From assembly GCF_005930355.1 (NCBI RefSeq), contig NZ_VDBO01000019.1, forward strand, positions 1 through 64,000: a stretch of 64,000 bases of DNA. The letters are read 5' to 3'. The translations under genes were made by a program, and so were the position numbers. The notes under the pieces were generated by a model that was not told the DNA's origin, searched no databases, and was given only the letters and a program-made list of their open reading frames with translations. The stretch is from Paenibacillus sinopodophylli. Its GTDB lineage: Bacteria; Bacillota; Bacilli; Paenibacillales; Paenibacillaceae. This document shows, piece after piece, positions 1-8,482 of this stretch; position 1 is the first letter of the stretch; each line of letters opens with the position of its first letter.

Positions 1-2141
1 GCAGTGATCGTTGTTGCTAGTGGTGCTGTCGATACCGGCTCAGTCACATATTTCGCAGCCGTACGTGTACTTTCCAGTTGACCTTCTTTCTTGACGCTGA
101 CATACACACTTCCTGCAGCAACGCCAAGCTGTTCGATCGTTACCGTTGCTGTTGTTGCACCTGTGCCAACCGTTGCTGTGCCGATTGCTGTTCCGCCTGT
201 TGCTGCAGCGTAGACGTTCACGATGTCGCCTTCTGCAAGACCTGTAATCACAACTGTATCGTCAACGCCTGCTTTGTTGTTCGTTGCAGTGATCGTTGCT
301 GCTAGTGGCGCAGTAGCTACCGTCTCGGTTGCATATTTCGCAGCCGTACGTGCACTTTCCAGCTTGTTCGCTTTCGTTACCGATACGTATGCTGTTCCGC
401 CTGTTGCGGTAAGCAGATCGTTTTTCGAAATCGTTACTTCCGTTGCACCGCTTGCTACAGTTGCCGTGTCAAGTGCCGTGCCGCCTGTTGCTGCCGCGTA
501 GACGTTCACGATGTCACCTTCTGCAAGACCTGTTATTTTCACTGTATCTGCTGTGCCTGTTGCATTATTCGTTGCTGTGATTGTTGTCGCTACTGGTGCT
601 GCAGTGATTTCAGCGTCGTACGCTTTAACCGTTCTTACACTCTCCAGCTCACCATCTTTTTTCACGCTGACATAAACGTTGCTTGCTGCTGCGCCAAGCT
701 GTGTAATCGTAACTGTCGCTGTTGTTGCACCTGTACCGACTGTTGCTGTTCCGATTGCTGTTCCGCCTGTTGCTGCTTTGTAGACATTGACGATGTCGCC
801 TTCTACTAGACCTGTCACAACCACAGTATCATCTACGCCTGCTTTGTTGTTCGTTGCAGTGATCGCTGCTGGTAGCAGCGTAGCAGCTACCGTCTCAGTT
901 GCATATTTTGCAGCCGTACGTGCACTTTCCAGCTTGTTCGCTTTCGTTACCGATACGTACGCTGTTCCGCCTGTTGCGATAAGCAGATCATTTTTCGAAA
1001 TCGTTACTTCCGTTGCGCCGCTTGCCACAGTTGCCGTGTCAAGTGCCGTGCCGCCTGTTGCTGCCGCGTAGACATTCACGATGTCGCCTTCTGCTAGACC
1101 CGTTACTTTTACCGTATCTGCTGTGCCTGTTGCATTGTTCGTTACTGCAATCGAAGTTGCTGCTAGTACCGCTGAGGTCTCGGAGTCGTAAGCCTTAGAC
1201 GTTCTAGCGCTCTCGAGTTTATCTGCGTTTTTCACACTTACATACACTAAACCAGTTGCAGTGCCTAATTGATCAATTGTAACAATCGCTGAAGTTGCGT
1301 CTGCAGCCACTGTGGCTGTTCCGATTGCTGTGCCGCCTGTTGCTGCTTTATATACGTTTACCACATCACCTGTTGTAAGCCCGGTTACAGTGACTTTATC
1401 CTGAACTCCAGCCTTATTATTGACTACACTAATTGTGTTGGCAGCTAGTACAGCAGATACTGGCTCACTGATATACGTTTTTGATGTACGCGCACTCTCT
1501 AACTTATTCAGCTTTGTCACTGAAACCTGTGCTGTTCCACCTGTTGCCGTGAGCAAGTCTGCTTTGGAAACAGTAACTTCCGTTGCGCCCTCCGCAACAG
1601 TCGCACTTTCAATAACACTTCCGTACACAGTTACAACATCACCTGTTGTAAGTCCGATTACTTTGATCGTATCAGCGCTTCCTGTTTTTTCATTGTTAAT
1701 CGTAATGTTACCCGCAGACGGAGCTACAGATGTCTCCGATTCATATGCTTTAACTGCACGAGCACTTTCCGTATCAGCACCGCTTGTAACCGTCACATAT
1801 ACGCTTCCGGTTCCACTGCCGAGCTGATCTATTTCTACTAATGCTTCGGTCGCATCATTGGCAACGGTTGCTGTTCCCATGAGAGTGCCGGAGGTTGCCG
1901 CATTGTACACCTTGACAATATCACCTGCTACGAGGCCCGTTACTTTAACCGTATCTTTAACTCCTGCTTTATTATTAGCAACAGAAATAGAAGCGGCTAC
2001 TGGAGAAGTTGAAGCTGCTGCATACCCAATGGCTGGGCTTACTGCAGATAGAAGAAGTGTTGCGCTTATTATTCCTGTTGCAAGTTTAACGGATTTAGAT
2101 TTTGATCTAGGTTGTACTTTTGACTTTGGCTTCAATTTCAT
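1..2141 (-). CDS. Secreted tandem-repeat protein (5' part; 3' end beyond window)
   Basis: The frame is open from an ATG at 2141 to the left edge (713 codons), so the C-terminus is missing. GGAGG lies 8 bases before the ATG. The N-terminus is lysine-rich (MKLKPKSKVQPRSK) followed by a hydrophobic segment and an Ala-x-Ala site near residue 41, a classical signal peptide. The rest is a chain of about 95-residue modules of two alternating kinds, one with IGTATV and QLG, the other with LDTATV and KNDLL. Both share the pattern NN-x-G-x-x-DTV-x-V-x-GL-x-x-GD and end in LESxRT. The modules look like small beta-sandwich domains, as in surface adhesins, but I do not recognise a named family. SLH domains or a wall anchor could lie in the missing C-terminus. 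The ORFs on the opposite strand are shadows of the repeat. Confidence 0.88.
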   Translation of the reverse strand, partial: MKLKPKSKVQPRSKSKSVKLATGIISATLLLSAVSPAIGYAAASTSPVAASISVANNKAGVKDTVKVTGLVAGDIVKVYNAATSGTLMGTATVANDATEALVEIDQLGSGTGSVYVTVTSGADTESARAVKAYESETSVAPSAGNITINNEKTGSADTIKVIGLTTGDVVTVYGSVIESATVAEGATEVTVSKADLLTATGGTAQVSVTKLNKLESARTSKTYISEPVSAVLAANTISVVNNKAGVQDKVTVTGLTTGDVVNVYKAATGGTAIGTATVAADATSAIVTIDQLGTATGLVYVSVKNADKLESARTSKAYDSETSAVLAATSIAVTNNATGTADTVKVTGLAEGDIVNVYAAATGGTALDTATVASGATEVTISKNDLLIATGGTAYVSVTKANKLESARTAAKYATETVAATLLPAAITATNNKAGVDDTVVVTGLVEGDIVNVYKAATGGTAIGTATVGTGATTATVTITQLGAAASNVYVSVKKDGELESVRTVKAYDAEITAAPVATTITATNNATGTADTVKITGLAEGDIVNVYAAATGGTALDTATVASGATEVTISKNDLLTATGGTAYVSVTKANKLESARTAAKYATETVATAPLAATITATNNKAGVDDTVVITGLAEGDIVNVYAAATGGTAIGTATVGTGATTATVTIEQLGVAAGSVYVSVKKEGQLESTRTAAKYVTEPVSTAPLATTIT
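241..1380 (-). repeat. Tandem 570-bp coding repeat (two 94/96-codon modules)
   Basis: The anchor sequence before each 'VTGL' codon block recurs at 241, 529, 811, 1099 and 1381, which is alternating spacings of 288 and 282 bases. The full period is 570 bases, or 190 codons. DNA at about 318-520 and 889-1090 is almost identical, so these copies were duplicated or homogenised recently. The modules near the start of the gene (1381-1940, spacings 273 and 282) are more diverged. Confidence 0.85.
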
Positions 2142-2605
2142 CGGCTGTGCCTCCACAATAGATCTAGTAGTTTACTACTATTACTATCGGAAATAGCATC
2201 CATATTATTTAGTAGTATTTTTAGTCCGTAATTTAAAAAATTTGTAATATTATTATGAAGAACTTCAACAGCTCTCTAGTTCTAGTAAACTCTAACCAAT
2301 CCATACAAAATCTTAAGAAAATTATCTTAAAAAATGTATTTTAATCATATAGATAAGTTTGCTATATTAAGAGATTCAAATAGTTCTATAGTACTATTTG
2401 AATTAGTTTGATAGTTCGCTTACTTTAATCGCACATCAGGCAAATTTTAAAAAATTCAGTTGCTCAACTACTACTAAGTTATGTCATGAATTTCCTGCTT
2501 CCAAAAGAAGACTAACTGTATTGCAAAGGTGAAAAAAAGTAAATGCTATGCTACAATACTACAATTGCACAGGCATATATTATTAGGGAGGTTTATTGCA
2601 GAACC
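2142..2605. other. Divergent intergenic region, A+T-rich, with an 11-bp palindrome
   Basis: This gap separates the minus-strand repeat protein from the plus-strand uridine kinase and must hold both promoters. I see no clear sigma-A promoter. At 2374-2403 there is a perfect inverted repeat, ATTCAAATAGT and ACTATTTGAAT with an 8-base spacer, which could be an operator or a transcript hairpin. No ORF longer than a few codons with a ribosome binding site is visible. Confidence 0.5.
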
Positions 2606-3241
2606 ATGCTTATTATTGGTATCGCCGGCGGCACCGGATCCGGCAAAACAACGGTTGCCCGCTCTGTCATTGACCGCCTTGGGTCAGACAAAGTGACATT
2701 CATATCCCAAGATAACTATTATAAAAATCCCATTCACCTCAGCTTAGCCGAACGTGAGCTTATTAATTATGATCATCCCTTAGCATTCGACATTGCGCTG
2801 TTAGCAAATCATCTTCTCGAGCTCAAAGCAGATCAGACGGCTTATGCGCCAGTTTATGATTTTACCATCCACGGCCGCTCCACTACAGAAACAATAGAAC
2901 TAAAACCGAATAAGATCGTCATTCTGGAAGGACTGCACGTATTGGCAGAAGAAAGCATCCGCCGAATGCTCGACATTAAAGTTTTTGTCGATACTGATCC
3001 AGATGTCCGTATATTGCGTAGAGTATTACGGGATATAGAGGAGCGTGGAAGAACGATCCAGTCCGTGCACGACCAATATCTGAATACGGTGAAACCGATG
3101 CATGAGGCTTTTATCGAGCCATCCAAAAAATATGCTGATATTATCATTCCAGAAGGCGGACATAACGAGGTAGGCATCCAGCTGCTATCGATATTAACTG
3201 AGAAATATTTGACGGACAGCCCAGGCTTGCTTGAATTTTAG
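2606..3241 (+). CDS. udk: Uridine kinase
   Basis: The 211-residue product phosphorylates uridine and cytidine to UMP and CMP in pyrimidine salvage, in the cytoplasm. The Walker A motif GGTGSGKTT is at residues 8-16. It is followed by the typical uridine kinase features FISQDNYYK, INYDHPLAFD and PVYDFTIHGR, then ILEGLHVL and a lid region rich in Arg (RILRRVLRDIEERGR). Length fits the family. ATG 2606 is chosen because homologues start just before the P-loop; GGGAGG lies 14 bases upstream, a rather long spacing. The frame is open further upstream (from 2543) but that extension has no family counterpart. A strong hairpin at 3288-3329 ends the transcript. Confidence 0.93.
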   Translation: MLIIGIAGGTGSGKTTVARSVIDRLGSDKVTFISQDNYYKNPIHLSLAERELINYDHPLAFDIALLANHLLELKADQTAYAPVYDFTIHGRSTTETIELKPNKIVILEGLHVLAEESIRRMLDIKVFVDTDPDVRILRRVLRDIEERGRTIQSVHDQYLNTVKPMHEAFIEPSKKYADIIIPEGGHNEVGIQLLSILTEKYLTDSPGLLEF

Positions 3242-3287
3242 CAGCATCGGAATCATTATCACTACGAGAGCAAACCGCTTTTCGTGC

Positions 3288-3329
3288 AAAAGCCTCCAAA
3301 CCGCGGAATACGTGGAATTGGAGGCTTTC
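3288..3329. terminator. Bidirectional terminator between convergent genes
   Basis: AAAGCCTCCAA (3289-3299) pairs with TTGGAGGCTTT (3318-3328), flanked by A-rich and T-rich sequence on both sides. It sits between the ends of the uridine kinase gene (plus) and the PUA-like gene (minus). Confidence 0.8.
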
Positions 3330-3347
3330 TTTCGCATTAATACACCA

Positions 3348-3971
3348 TTATGGCTTGGCGAACTGTAGCACGGCTATCGCAGCACGTTCTCGTCGATCTG
3401 CATCCTCACTGCTCATTGCCTTTTTCAGTATATCCAACGCCTGATTAATGGTCTCTCCGTCGACTATCGACGCTCGCACCATATTCTCGGCCTGTCCTGC
3501 AGGCCTCGCCATCCAATACTCCACCTGCTCTAGGCTTACCGCCTTCTCCAGCTTCGATAGTATTGCTGTCCGATCCACGAACGCCTTTAGTTCCGGATGC
3601 AAATCTGACCGCAACAAGCTTTTCAACCATGTAACGCCTCGCCTATGGCAAGGGCTGCCTGTATCCGCAGACATGCTGTCGACATAATAGTAATCGCCTA
3701 GATCTCCCATATGAACATAATCGCCATCTGTCATAAAGAGGTAATCACCATCCTGCATATCATACACGAAAGAGCTAATTTGCTGTAGCTGCTCCAGCAG
3801 GTTTAACTCCTTATTATCACAGCCTTGAACCGCCTTAGCCTGTCCCTCATCCTTGCTTACTTGCTCTAAGTCCCCAACTCCAGGCCAATCAAAACCTACG
3901 TAATGATCCTTCAAAAACGTAGAGATATGCAGAGTGCCTTGAAGCTCAGTATTCAAAAGAAAAACATTCAT
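3348..3971 (-). CDS. Hypothetical protein, possible PUA/EVE-like reader domain
   Basis: A 207-residue protein; AGGAGG is 8 bases before the ATG. The middle of the protein (residues about 60-135) has the series GDYLFMTDGDYVHMGDLG, DYYYVD and RRGVTWLKSLLR. That arrangement (control of when a ligand or path is open, then YYxG-x-V, then R-x-V-x-WL) resembles the small beta-barrel domain often found in front of Mrr-like restriction enzymes and in EVE/PUA-type nucleic acid readers. No nuclease motif follows; the C-terminal 70 residues are helical and rich in Glu and Ala. The function is unknown and the domain guess comes from memory of family patterns, not from an alignment. Confidence 0.6.
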   Translation of the reverse strand: MNVFLLNTELQGTLHISTFLKDHYVGFDWPGVGDLEQVSKDEGQAKAVQGCDNKELNLLEQLQQISSFVYDMQDGDYLFMTDGDYVHMGDLGDYYYVDSMSADTGSPCHRRGVTWLKSLLRSDLHPELKAFVDRTAILSKLEKAVSLEQVEYWMARPAGQAENMVRASIVDGETINQALDILKKAMSSEDADRRERAAIAVLQFAKP

Positions 3972-4154
3972 TCGATATACCTCCTATCGGATATGCGAGC
4001 CATTCCAAATTGACCAACAACTCCATAATTATCCATAAGGACTACTCACAGTAAGCTTTGCGCTCGTCATTATGAATAGTAAATACCCATTTGAACCAAT
4101 ACATCAATTATGCATGAGAAGCATGCGCCACACAATTCCAGTACCTCGGCGGAC

Positions 4155-4180
4155 ATAAAAAAACGACCTGCAGCGGTCGA
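4155..4180 (-). terminator. Terminator of the NADAR-PARG operon
   Basis: Read on the minus strand, CGACC-GCTGCA-GGTCG is followed by seven T residues, 13 bases after the PARG stop codon. Confidence 0.75.
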
Positions 4181-4192
4181 AATTTTTACTCG

Positions 4193-5017
4193 TTATGAGA
4201 GTTTCACATTCTCGAAGGCACGAATACTGTTTTGTTCTTTGGAAGTATCCAGTACAGCAAACATGATTTCATCAAAGAGTGTACCGTATCGCTCAATGAA
4301 AAGCAGTTCCTTCCACCATTTAGCAACTTCAACAGGGTCATTACGGAATACGCCGCAGCCGTAAGCTCCGAGTATAATCGATTTGTCGCCCTTAGCGGCT
4401 AGAATAGCTAAGGCTATACGCATACGATCCTTCATCACGCGCTTCGCTTCCTTCGAATCCTCTCCCTTTAACAGCACTTGCCCATAATTGACTGCAGGCA
4501 GCGTTAATACAGACGCGGTAACCGGCTGCTCCAGCAGGCTGAAGCGCTCATCGCGAAAAAATACCACATCAGGCGAATATATGGCAAAGTCCGTGTACAT
4601 CATGGAGCTAAGCGCACGGTTAGTCAAATAATAATGTTCATGGCATAGCTGCGTGGCATACAGCCCGCTCGATGCAGCAAGGCTTTCCTCCTGCGCCATC
4701 GCGCCGTTCAGAAACCCGCCGCCCGGGTTTTTGGCACTCGCAAAGTTAAGTACGCCAATATTCGTTTTATTCGCTTCATCTAATTGCAAGATAGCCTTAA
4801 TAGTAGCCATGTTGGCCAACGTTATTTTCGCAAACGGCGCTGCCGGCTTGCTGATGCATGCCTTCACCATTTCTCGTCCTTGCTCTGGCGTAACAAGTAC
4901 GCTGTTTTCCTCTGAAGCTTTTTGTGCCTGTGCGAAATCGATCTTGCGCCCTTTATGCTCATAGAAACCTTGGCGCATAATGCATAACGATTCCTCTGCT
5001 GTTTGCTTACGGTTCAT
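4193..5017 (-). CDS. Bacterial-type poly(ADP-ribose) glycohydrolase (TIGR02452 family)
   Basis: A 274-residue macrodomain-type hydrolase. The bacterial PARG signature GGG-x7-QEE is exact: G99-G101, then FLNGAMA, then Q109-E110-E111, inside NFASAKNPGGG. The second half carries FxxxKG-like and LGAYGCGVFRNDP elements that form the ADP-ribose pocket. The expected reaction is removal of ADP-ribose from modified macromolecules. It starts 11 bases inside the end of the upstream NADAR gene, so the two are translationally coupled. Together they form a compact operon for ADP-ribose reversal with no ADP-ribosyltransferase beside it. Substrate is not visible from sequence. Confidence 0.9.
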   Translation of the reverse strand: MNRKQTAEESLCIMRQGFYEHKGRKIDFAQAQKASEENSVLVTPEQGREMVKACISKPAAPFAKITLANMATIKAILQLDEANKTNIGVLNFASAKNPGGGFLNGAMAQEESLAASSGLYATQLCHEHYYLTNRALSSMMYTDFAIYSPDVVFFRDERFSLLEQPVTASVLTLPAVNYGQVLLKGEDSKEAKRVMKDRMRIALAILAAKGDKSIILGAYGCGVFRNDPVEVAKWWKELLFIERYGTLFDEIMFAVLDTSKEQNSIRAFENVKLS

Positions 5018-5519
5018 CGTACTCTCCCTCTTTCTGTGCTAATTCCTGACGCACCTCGGTTAAAGCAAAGCCTAGGCCATTCTTGCCACGCCATTTCAAC
5101 GGATGATTCGCATGAGGATCACTACTCTTCATGCCAATTCCCCAAATGCGGTCATACGGACTGGCCTCCACAAGCAGGCGGTGCCCCGTTTGCTTAAGAA
5201 CATTCCACAGCTCCGGGTTTTGCGAGAATTTCGCTATATTTCCTCGTTTTACAATATCAAAGCTATGCTGCTCCCAAATGCGGTTGTCAAAGTTTTGAAC
5301 AGCTCGACCATATGCTTTAATCGCTTTGGGCTGATTCGTCTTCATGATGGCCGCCAACATCTTGTGGTCTTCAAATAAACGAGCTTTCTCCGCCATCATG
5401 TATTGCTCGGTGCTGGTATACATTATCCCGTCCACTTGAAACTCACAAATCCACCATTGGCTGAAGCAGCTTTGGTTCACGCTTCCGTCAGCAGGCGGCG
5501 TATGCCCCCAGAAAAACAC
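5007..5519 (-). CDS. NADAR family ADP-ribose glycosidase (YbiA-like), N-terminus frameshifted
   Basis: The core matches the NADAR superfamily: CFSQWW, then STEQYMMAEKARLF, AYGRAVQNFDNRIW, the conserved tail LLVEASPYDRIWGIG and a GKNGLGFALTEVR end. The superfamily contains RibX/YbiA-like N-glycosidases and enzymes that reverse guanine ADP-ribosylation. The frame as given can only start at GTG 5519 (170 residues) and has no ribosome binding site there. A second frame starting at TTG 5578, with AGGAG 7-8 bases upstream, encodes LENHLEQLQSQYRAGKK, exactly the kind of N-terminus expected. The two frames would join if the A6 run at 5528-5533 had seven A residues. It overlaps the PARG gene by 11 bases. 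Confidence 0.85.
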   Translation of the reverse strand: MFFWGHTPPADGSVNQSCFSQWWICEFQVDGIMYTSTEQYMMAEKARLFEDHKMLAAIMKTNQPKAIKAYGRAVQNFDNRIWEQHSFDIVKRGNIAKFSQNPELWNVLKQTGHRLLVEASPYDRIWGIGMKSSDPHANHPLKWRGKNGLGFALTEVRQELAQKEGEYDEP

Positions 5520-5578
5520 AAAGCTTGTTTTTTCCCGGCACGATACTGACTTTGTAATTGCTCTAAGTGATTTTCCAA

Positions 5579-5901
5579 CCTTAACACTCCTTTATACTGA
5601 TGAATTTGTTCAACCCTTTCAAAAATGAAATAAGGCTAGAACTTCGACTTATATATATTCCTTCAGCAGCTAACTTCATTTAAATAATTACTTTGATACT
5701 TTTAAAATGATATTATCAATTTAAGGCACTTTACTCTATTTGTCAATACCGCTTTTTTTCAAGCCTTAAACCTCCAGTTCATACCATATTCGCTCTCAGC
5801 TATATCCAAACAATAAACACTTGCCCTCGAAATAACGGAAAGAGCACCGTCCTTTCCCATTAACTTAGGAATGGCGGTGCTCTTCCGTTTTAAAAGCCAG
5901 T
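5579..5901. other. Intergenic region upstream of the NADAR gene
   Basis: A+T-rich sequence holding the ribosome binding site for the TTG start at 5578 and, at 5834-5889, a long hairpin that ends the GH43 transcript. No gene is visible here. Confidence 0.5.
5834..5889 (-). terminator. Hairpin downstream of the GH43 locus
   Basis: AACGGAAAGAGCACCG pairs with CGGTGCTCTTCCGTT (one bulged A), a 15-bp stem lying just after the stop of the truncated carbohydrate-binding gene. The T-tract is short, so it may act in either direction. Confidence 0.65.
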
Positions 5902-6299
5902 TTAGAGTCTTCCTCTTCCACCGCCACCTTGACCTGATGTTCTCCCTGATGTTACTCCTGATTCACTCAAGTAAGTAATGGATGTAGAGAGGGTCGCGCT
6001 GACAATTTCTGAGCCTGCTTGGTATTCACCTTCTGAATAAAGTCCACCCGATTCACTGCCCGTTGAAGAACCACCCGTATAAAGGGTATACGTCGTACCT
6101 TCCCGCAGCTCTGGAGAGGAAATAACAACCGTCTGATAATCCTTGGTAGGAGCAAAGCTTGCAATCGTCTTGCTGGTTTCATCCTGAAGATGAACCATCG
6201 TTCCTGCTTGCTGAGTGCTTGCGAACTGCATCATAATCGATTTCTGTGTCGACTGCTCAGAAGGAGGTTCAGCCATGCCTGCGCTTATCAGCCTTCTAA
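5902..6299 (-). pseudogene. C-terminal remnant of a Cthe_2159-type carbohydrate-binding protein
   Basis: About 124 residues from a possible ATG at 6276 remain. The text SIMMQFASTQQAGTMVHL, then TKDYQTVVISSPEL, TTYTLYTGG and a tail of Gly and Ser ending GQGGGGRGRL matches the C-terminal end of Paenibacillus 'carbohydrate-binding domain-containing proteins' (PF14262), which are normally about 600 residues. The same frame is open a few codons upstream (RRLISAG) into the stop codon of the GH43 gene, so the 5' three quarters have been replaced by the GH43 gene. There is no convincing ribosome binding site. It is best read as a deletion scar, though a short Gly-rich peptide could still be made by reinitiation. 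Confidence 0.72.
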
Positions 6300-7610
6300 C
6301 ATACCAACCAGCATACGCGCCACTCTGACCTCGCCATAGCCGCCAGACAATCTAATTATATTGTTATGACCTGGTTCTAGCGGAACCGTAATCCGGGCTT
6401 CGCCGCTGAATTCGGATAAGCTGCCCGTCGATCGCACATTAAGCAATGAATAATCGCTTCCGTTAACCGTCAAATGCAGCTTGGCCAAACGCTCCTCCGT
6501 TGCATAGTGAATAAATAGTGCTGCTCGGCCACCCTGCTCTCCAGCTACATGTTCAAATTCGCAATAAGAGCCTTCACCACCCAAACCGCTAATGAACCGA
6601 TTACCCTGTTTATCCGTTTCGAGACTAGCACCTCCGCCTGTGCTGCTAGCTGCTGACTCATATCTGTTAAGGTCCAGAGCTTCACTCGGTGTATGGACTA
6701 CTGGCAGCACACCTTCTTTGGTTTGTACAACCGTTTGAATGGAACCATCCTCATTAAAATACAAATAGTCGATGCATACGCTTCTTAAGTTCCCTTCATT
6801 AGAAATCTCCTGGTTATGATAGAACAAATACCATTGTCCTTTGAACTCGGCTACGGAGCCATGTGTAGTCGAGCAACCGGTTGGCTCAAGGAATATACCT
6901 CGGTATGTCCAAGGACCGAGCGGTTTATCGCTTGTTGCATATCTCATCCGGTTATTGCCTTCTAAATTGTCCGCATAGGTCAAATAATACAAACCTTGCC
7001 GTTTAAACACCCAAGCTGCTTCGTGAAAGTCCTCTAGCCCTTCCATTTCCAGCATGTCGCCCTTAATCGACATCATATCGTCATTCAATTCGCCGCCCTC
7101 GCATCTGCTGCCGCCGCCGTAATACATGTAAGCCCGCTCGTCATCATCAACCAATACGCATGGATCAATGAGGGCAAATCCACCAAGTCCAGGAACATAC
7201 CCTTGGTCAACAAACTCGCTTGCGGGCTTCTTACTCGTGGCAACGCCAATTTTCCATGTATCATTCCATGCTGAGCCGCTTGGATGCGGATAATAGAAAT
7301 AATAAGTCCCGTTCTTATAGGCACAATCCGGCGCCCACATAAAGCCGCCCTCCGGCCTGCCCCAAGCCACATCCTCCGAGCGCAGAATCTCTCCCTCATC
7401 GACCCAGTTCACCATGTCTGCCGACGAGAACACATGATACCTGTCCATCAGATCGCAGCCTCTTGCCGGGTCCATATCATGCGAAGCATAAATATAAACC
7501 TTGCCATCCTCCCACACATGCGCGGATGGATCAGCTGTGTATATCTTGTCTATAATCGGATTGTGCGAGGATTGCTTGTTTACTTGTAATGCCGTGTTTT
7601 TGATATTCAT
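6288..7610 (-). CDS. Glycoside hydrolase family 43 with C-terminal CBM6-like domain
   Basis: A 440-residue protein without a signal peptide, so probably cytoplasmic. The five-bladed propeller active site is complete in pattern: general base D27 in ADPSAHVW, pKa modulator D149 in LIDPCVLVDDD, and general acid E197 in DFHEAAW. Residues 1-300 are the GH43 catalytic domain (arabinosidase/xylosidase/galactosidase types). Residues about 310-440 form a beta-sandwich like CBM6. The likely role is trimming of imported arabino- or xylo-oligosaccharides. ATG 7610 is chosen because AGGGGG lies 8 bases upstream; the longer GTG start at 7634 would contain this ribosome binding site. The exact sugar specificity cannot be told. 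Confidence 0.9.
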   Translation of the reverse strand: MNIKNTALQVNKQSSHNPIIDKIYTADPSAHVWEDGKVYIYASHDMDPARGCDLMDRYHVFSSADMVNWVDEGEILRSEDVAWGRPEGGFMWAPDCAYKNGTYYFYYPHPSGSAWNDTWKIGVATSKKPASEFVDQGYVPGLGGFALIDPCVLVDDDERAYMYYGGGSRCEGGELNDDMMSIKGDMLEMEGLEDFHEAAWVFKRQGLYYLTYADNLEGNNRMRYATSDKPLGPWTYRGIFLEPTGCSTTHGSVAEFKGQWYLFYHNQEISNEGNLRSVCIDYLYFNEDGSIQTVVQTKEGVLPVVHTPSEALDLNRYESAASSTGGGASLETDKQGNRFISGLGGEGSYCEFEHVAGEQGGRAALFIHYATEERLAKLHLTVNGSDYSLLNVRSTGSLSEFSGEARITVPLEPGHNNIIRLSGGYGEVRVARMLVGMLEG

Positions 7611-7780
7611 AATGGTTATCCCCCTATTACTCACGGATTAATCATACGCTTGCTTCAGCATAACCCGTGCGGTCATCCCTCTGCCATGAGGCAATCGTAA
7701 ACAATATAGGGGGTTTATAAATACAAATAAACCTGCCCCTTTGTATCTATACAGGGCAGGCAGGCTAAAAGGTTAAGTTT

Positions 7781-7811
7781 AGGAGAGCCATCCTTTTCGG
7801 ATGGCTCTCCT
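7781..7811 (-). terminator. Strong hairpin after the FusB-type gene
   Basis: A perfect 13-bp stem, AGGAGAGCCATCC and GGATGGCTCTCCT, with a 5-base loop, 7 bases after the stop codon. The T-tract is poor on both strands. Confidence 0.75.
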
Positions 7812-7817
7812 AGTATT

Positions 7818-8471
7818 TCAACCAATAACCAAGTCAATAAACTTTTCCAACGCAGAAATATCGGTTATGTTCTTGTTGCATTCATGACCATTCATGCATA
7901 TATAGTTGCCGATCGATTTGTAATAATCTGGTGAAGCTTGTGCCGGCCTTTTCTTGGTTATTGCTGAAAAAAAGACGAGCTCTTCGTATCTGTTGCATAC
8001 GAAACAGTAGCTTTTCTTATTAACCGTAGTGAATCGACCTTCTACACCGATAAATTGTCCACCTGCATCATACACGATGTACATTTTATTCGTCGAGATA
8101 TCCGTCCAACTCAGATAGGATACATAACGATAGTCGATGACTGCGAGGTTAGGCAGCTGCAGCTTCTTGTTCTTCGGAAACAGCTTCCGAATTTGCTTCT
8201 CTGTAATCTGCGGAAATTCGAGCAAATACGGTTCAAAATCCTGAAGATATTTGTGAAAATCATCTGCCATTTTCAAATCCGAAATGGATTCCAGCATCGT
8301 TTTCCGATGATCCGTAATGTCCGGAAACAGCTCCATTATCCGGGTTAGCGCGCTATAACGGACGGTTTCCAATATTTTCGGATCGCCAACCGCTCGAAGA
8401 GCATGAAGCACAGTATCTGCTTGTTTCTTGATAACATTATATTGAGCGTTTCTAATAAATGGTTCGTACAT
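7818..8471 (-). CDS. FusB/FusC-type elongation factor G-binding protein
   Basis: A 217-residue protein. The N-terminal half is helical (MYEPFIRNAQYNVIKKQ). The C-terminal half has the treble-clef zinc-finger pattern of EF-G-binding proteins: CFVCNRYEELVFFSA, then KKRPAQASPDYYKSIG and ICMNGHECNKNI. Proteins of this family bind EF-G and help it leave the ribosome, and in staphylococci they protect against fusidic acid. Chromosomal copies in Bacillales give at most mild resistance. ATG 8471 has AAGGGG 9 bases upstream. That ribosome binding site lies in the arm of an 8-bp hairpin (8483-8511), which suggests translational control. Confidence 0.9.
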   Translation of the reverse strand: MYEPFIRNAQYNVIKKQADTVLHALRAVGDPKILETVRYSALTRIMELFPDITDHRKTMLESISDLKMADDFHKYLQDFEPYLLEFPQITEKQIRKLFPKNKKLQLPNLAVIDYRYVSYLSWTDISTNKMYIVYDAGGQFIGVEGRFTTVNKKSYCFVCNRYEELVFFSAITKKRPAQASPDYYKSIGNYICMNGHECNKNITDISALEKFIDLVIG

Positions 8472-8482
8472 GGACGTCAGCC

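Noticed and set aside
78-2196. Several plus-strand frames of 60-135 codons opposite the repeat protein
   Set aside because: They are antisense shadows of the repetitive Ala/Val/Thr-rich gene, repeat with its period and have no ribosome binding sites.
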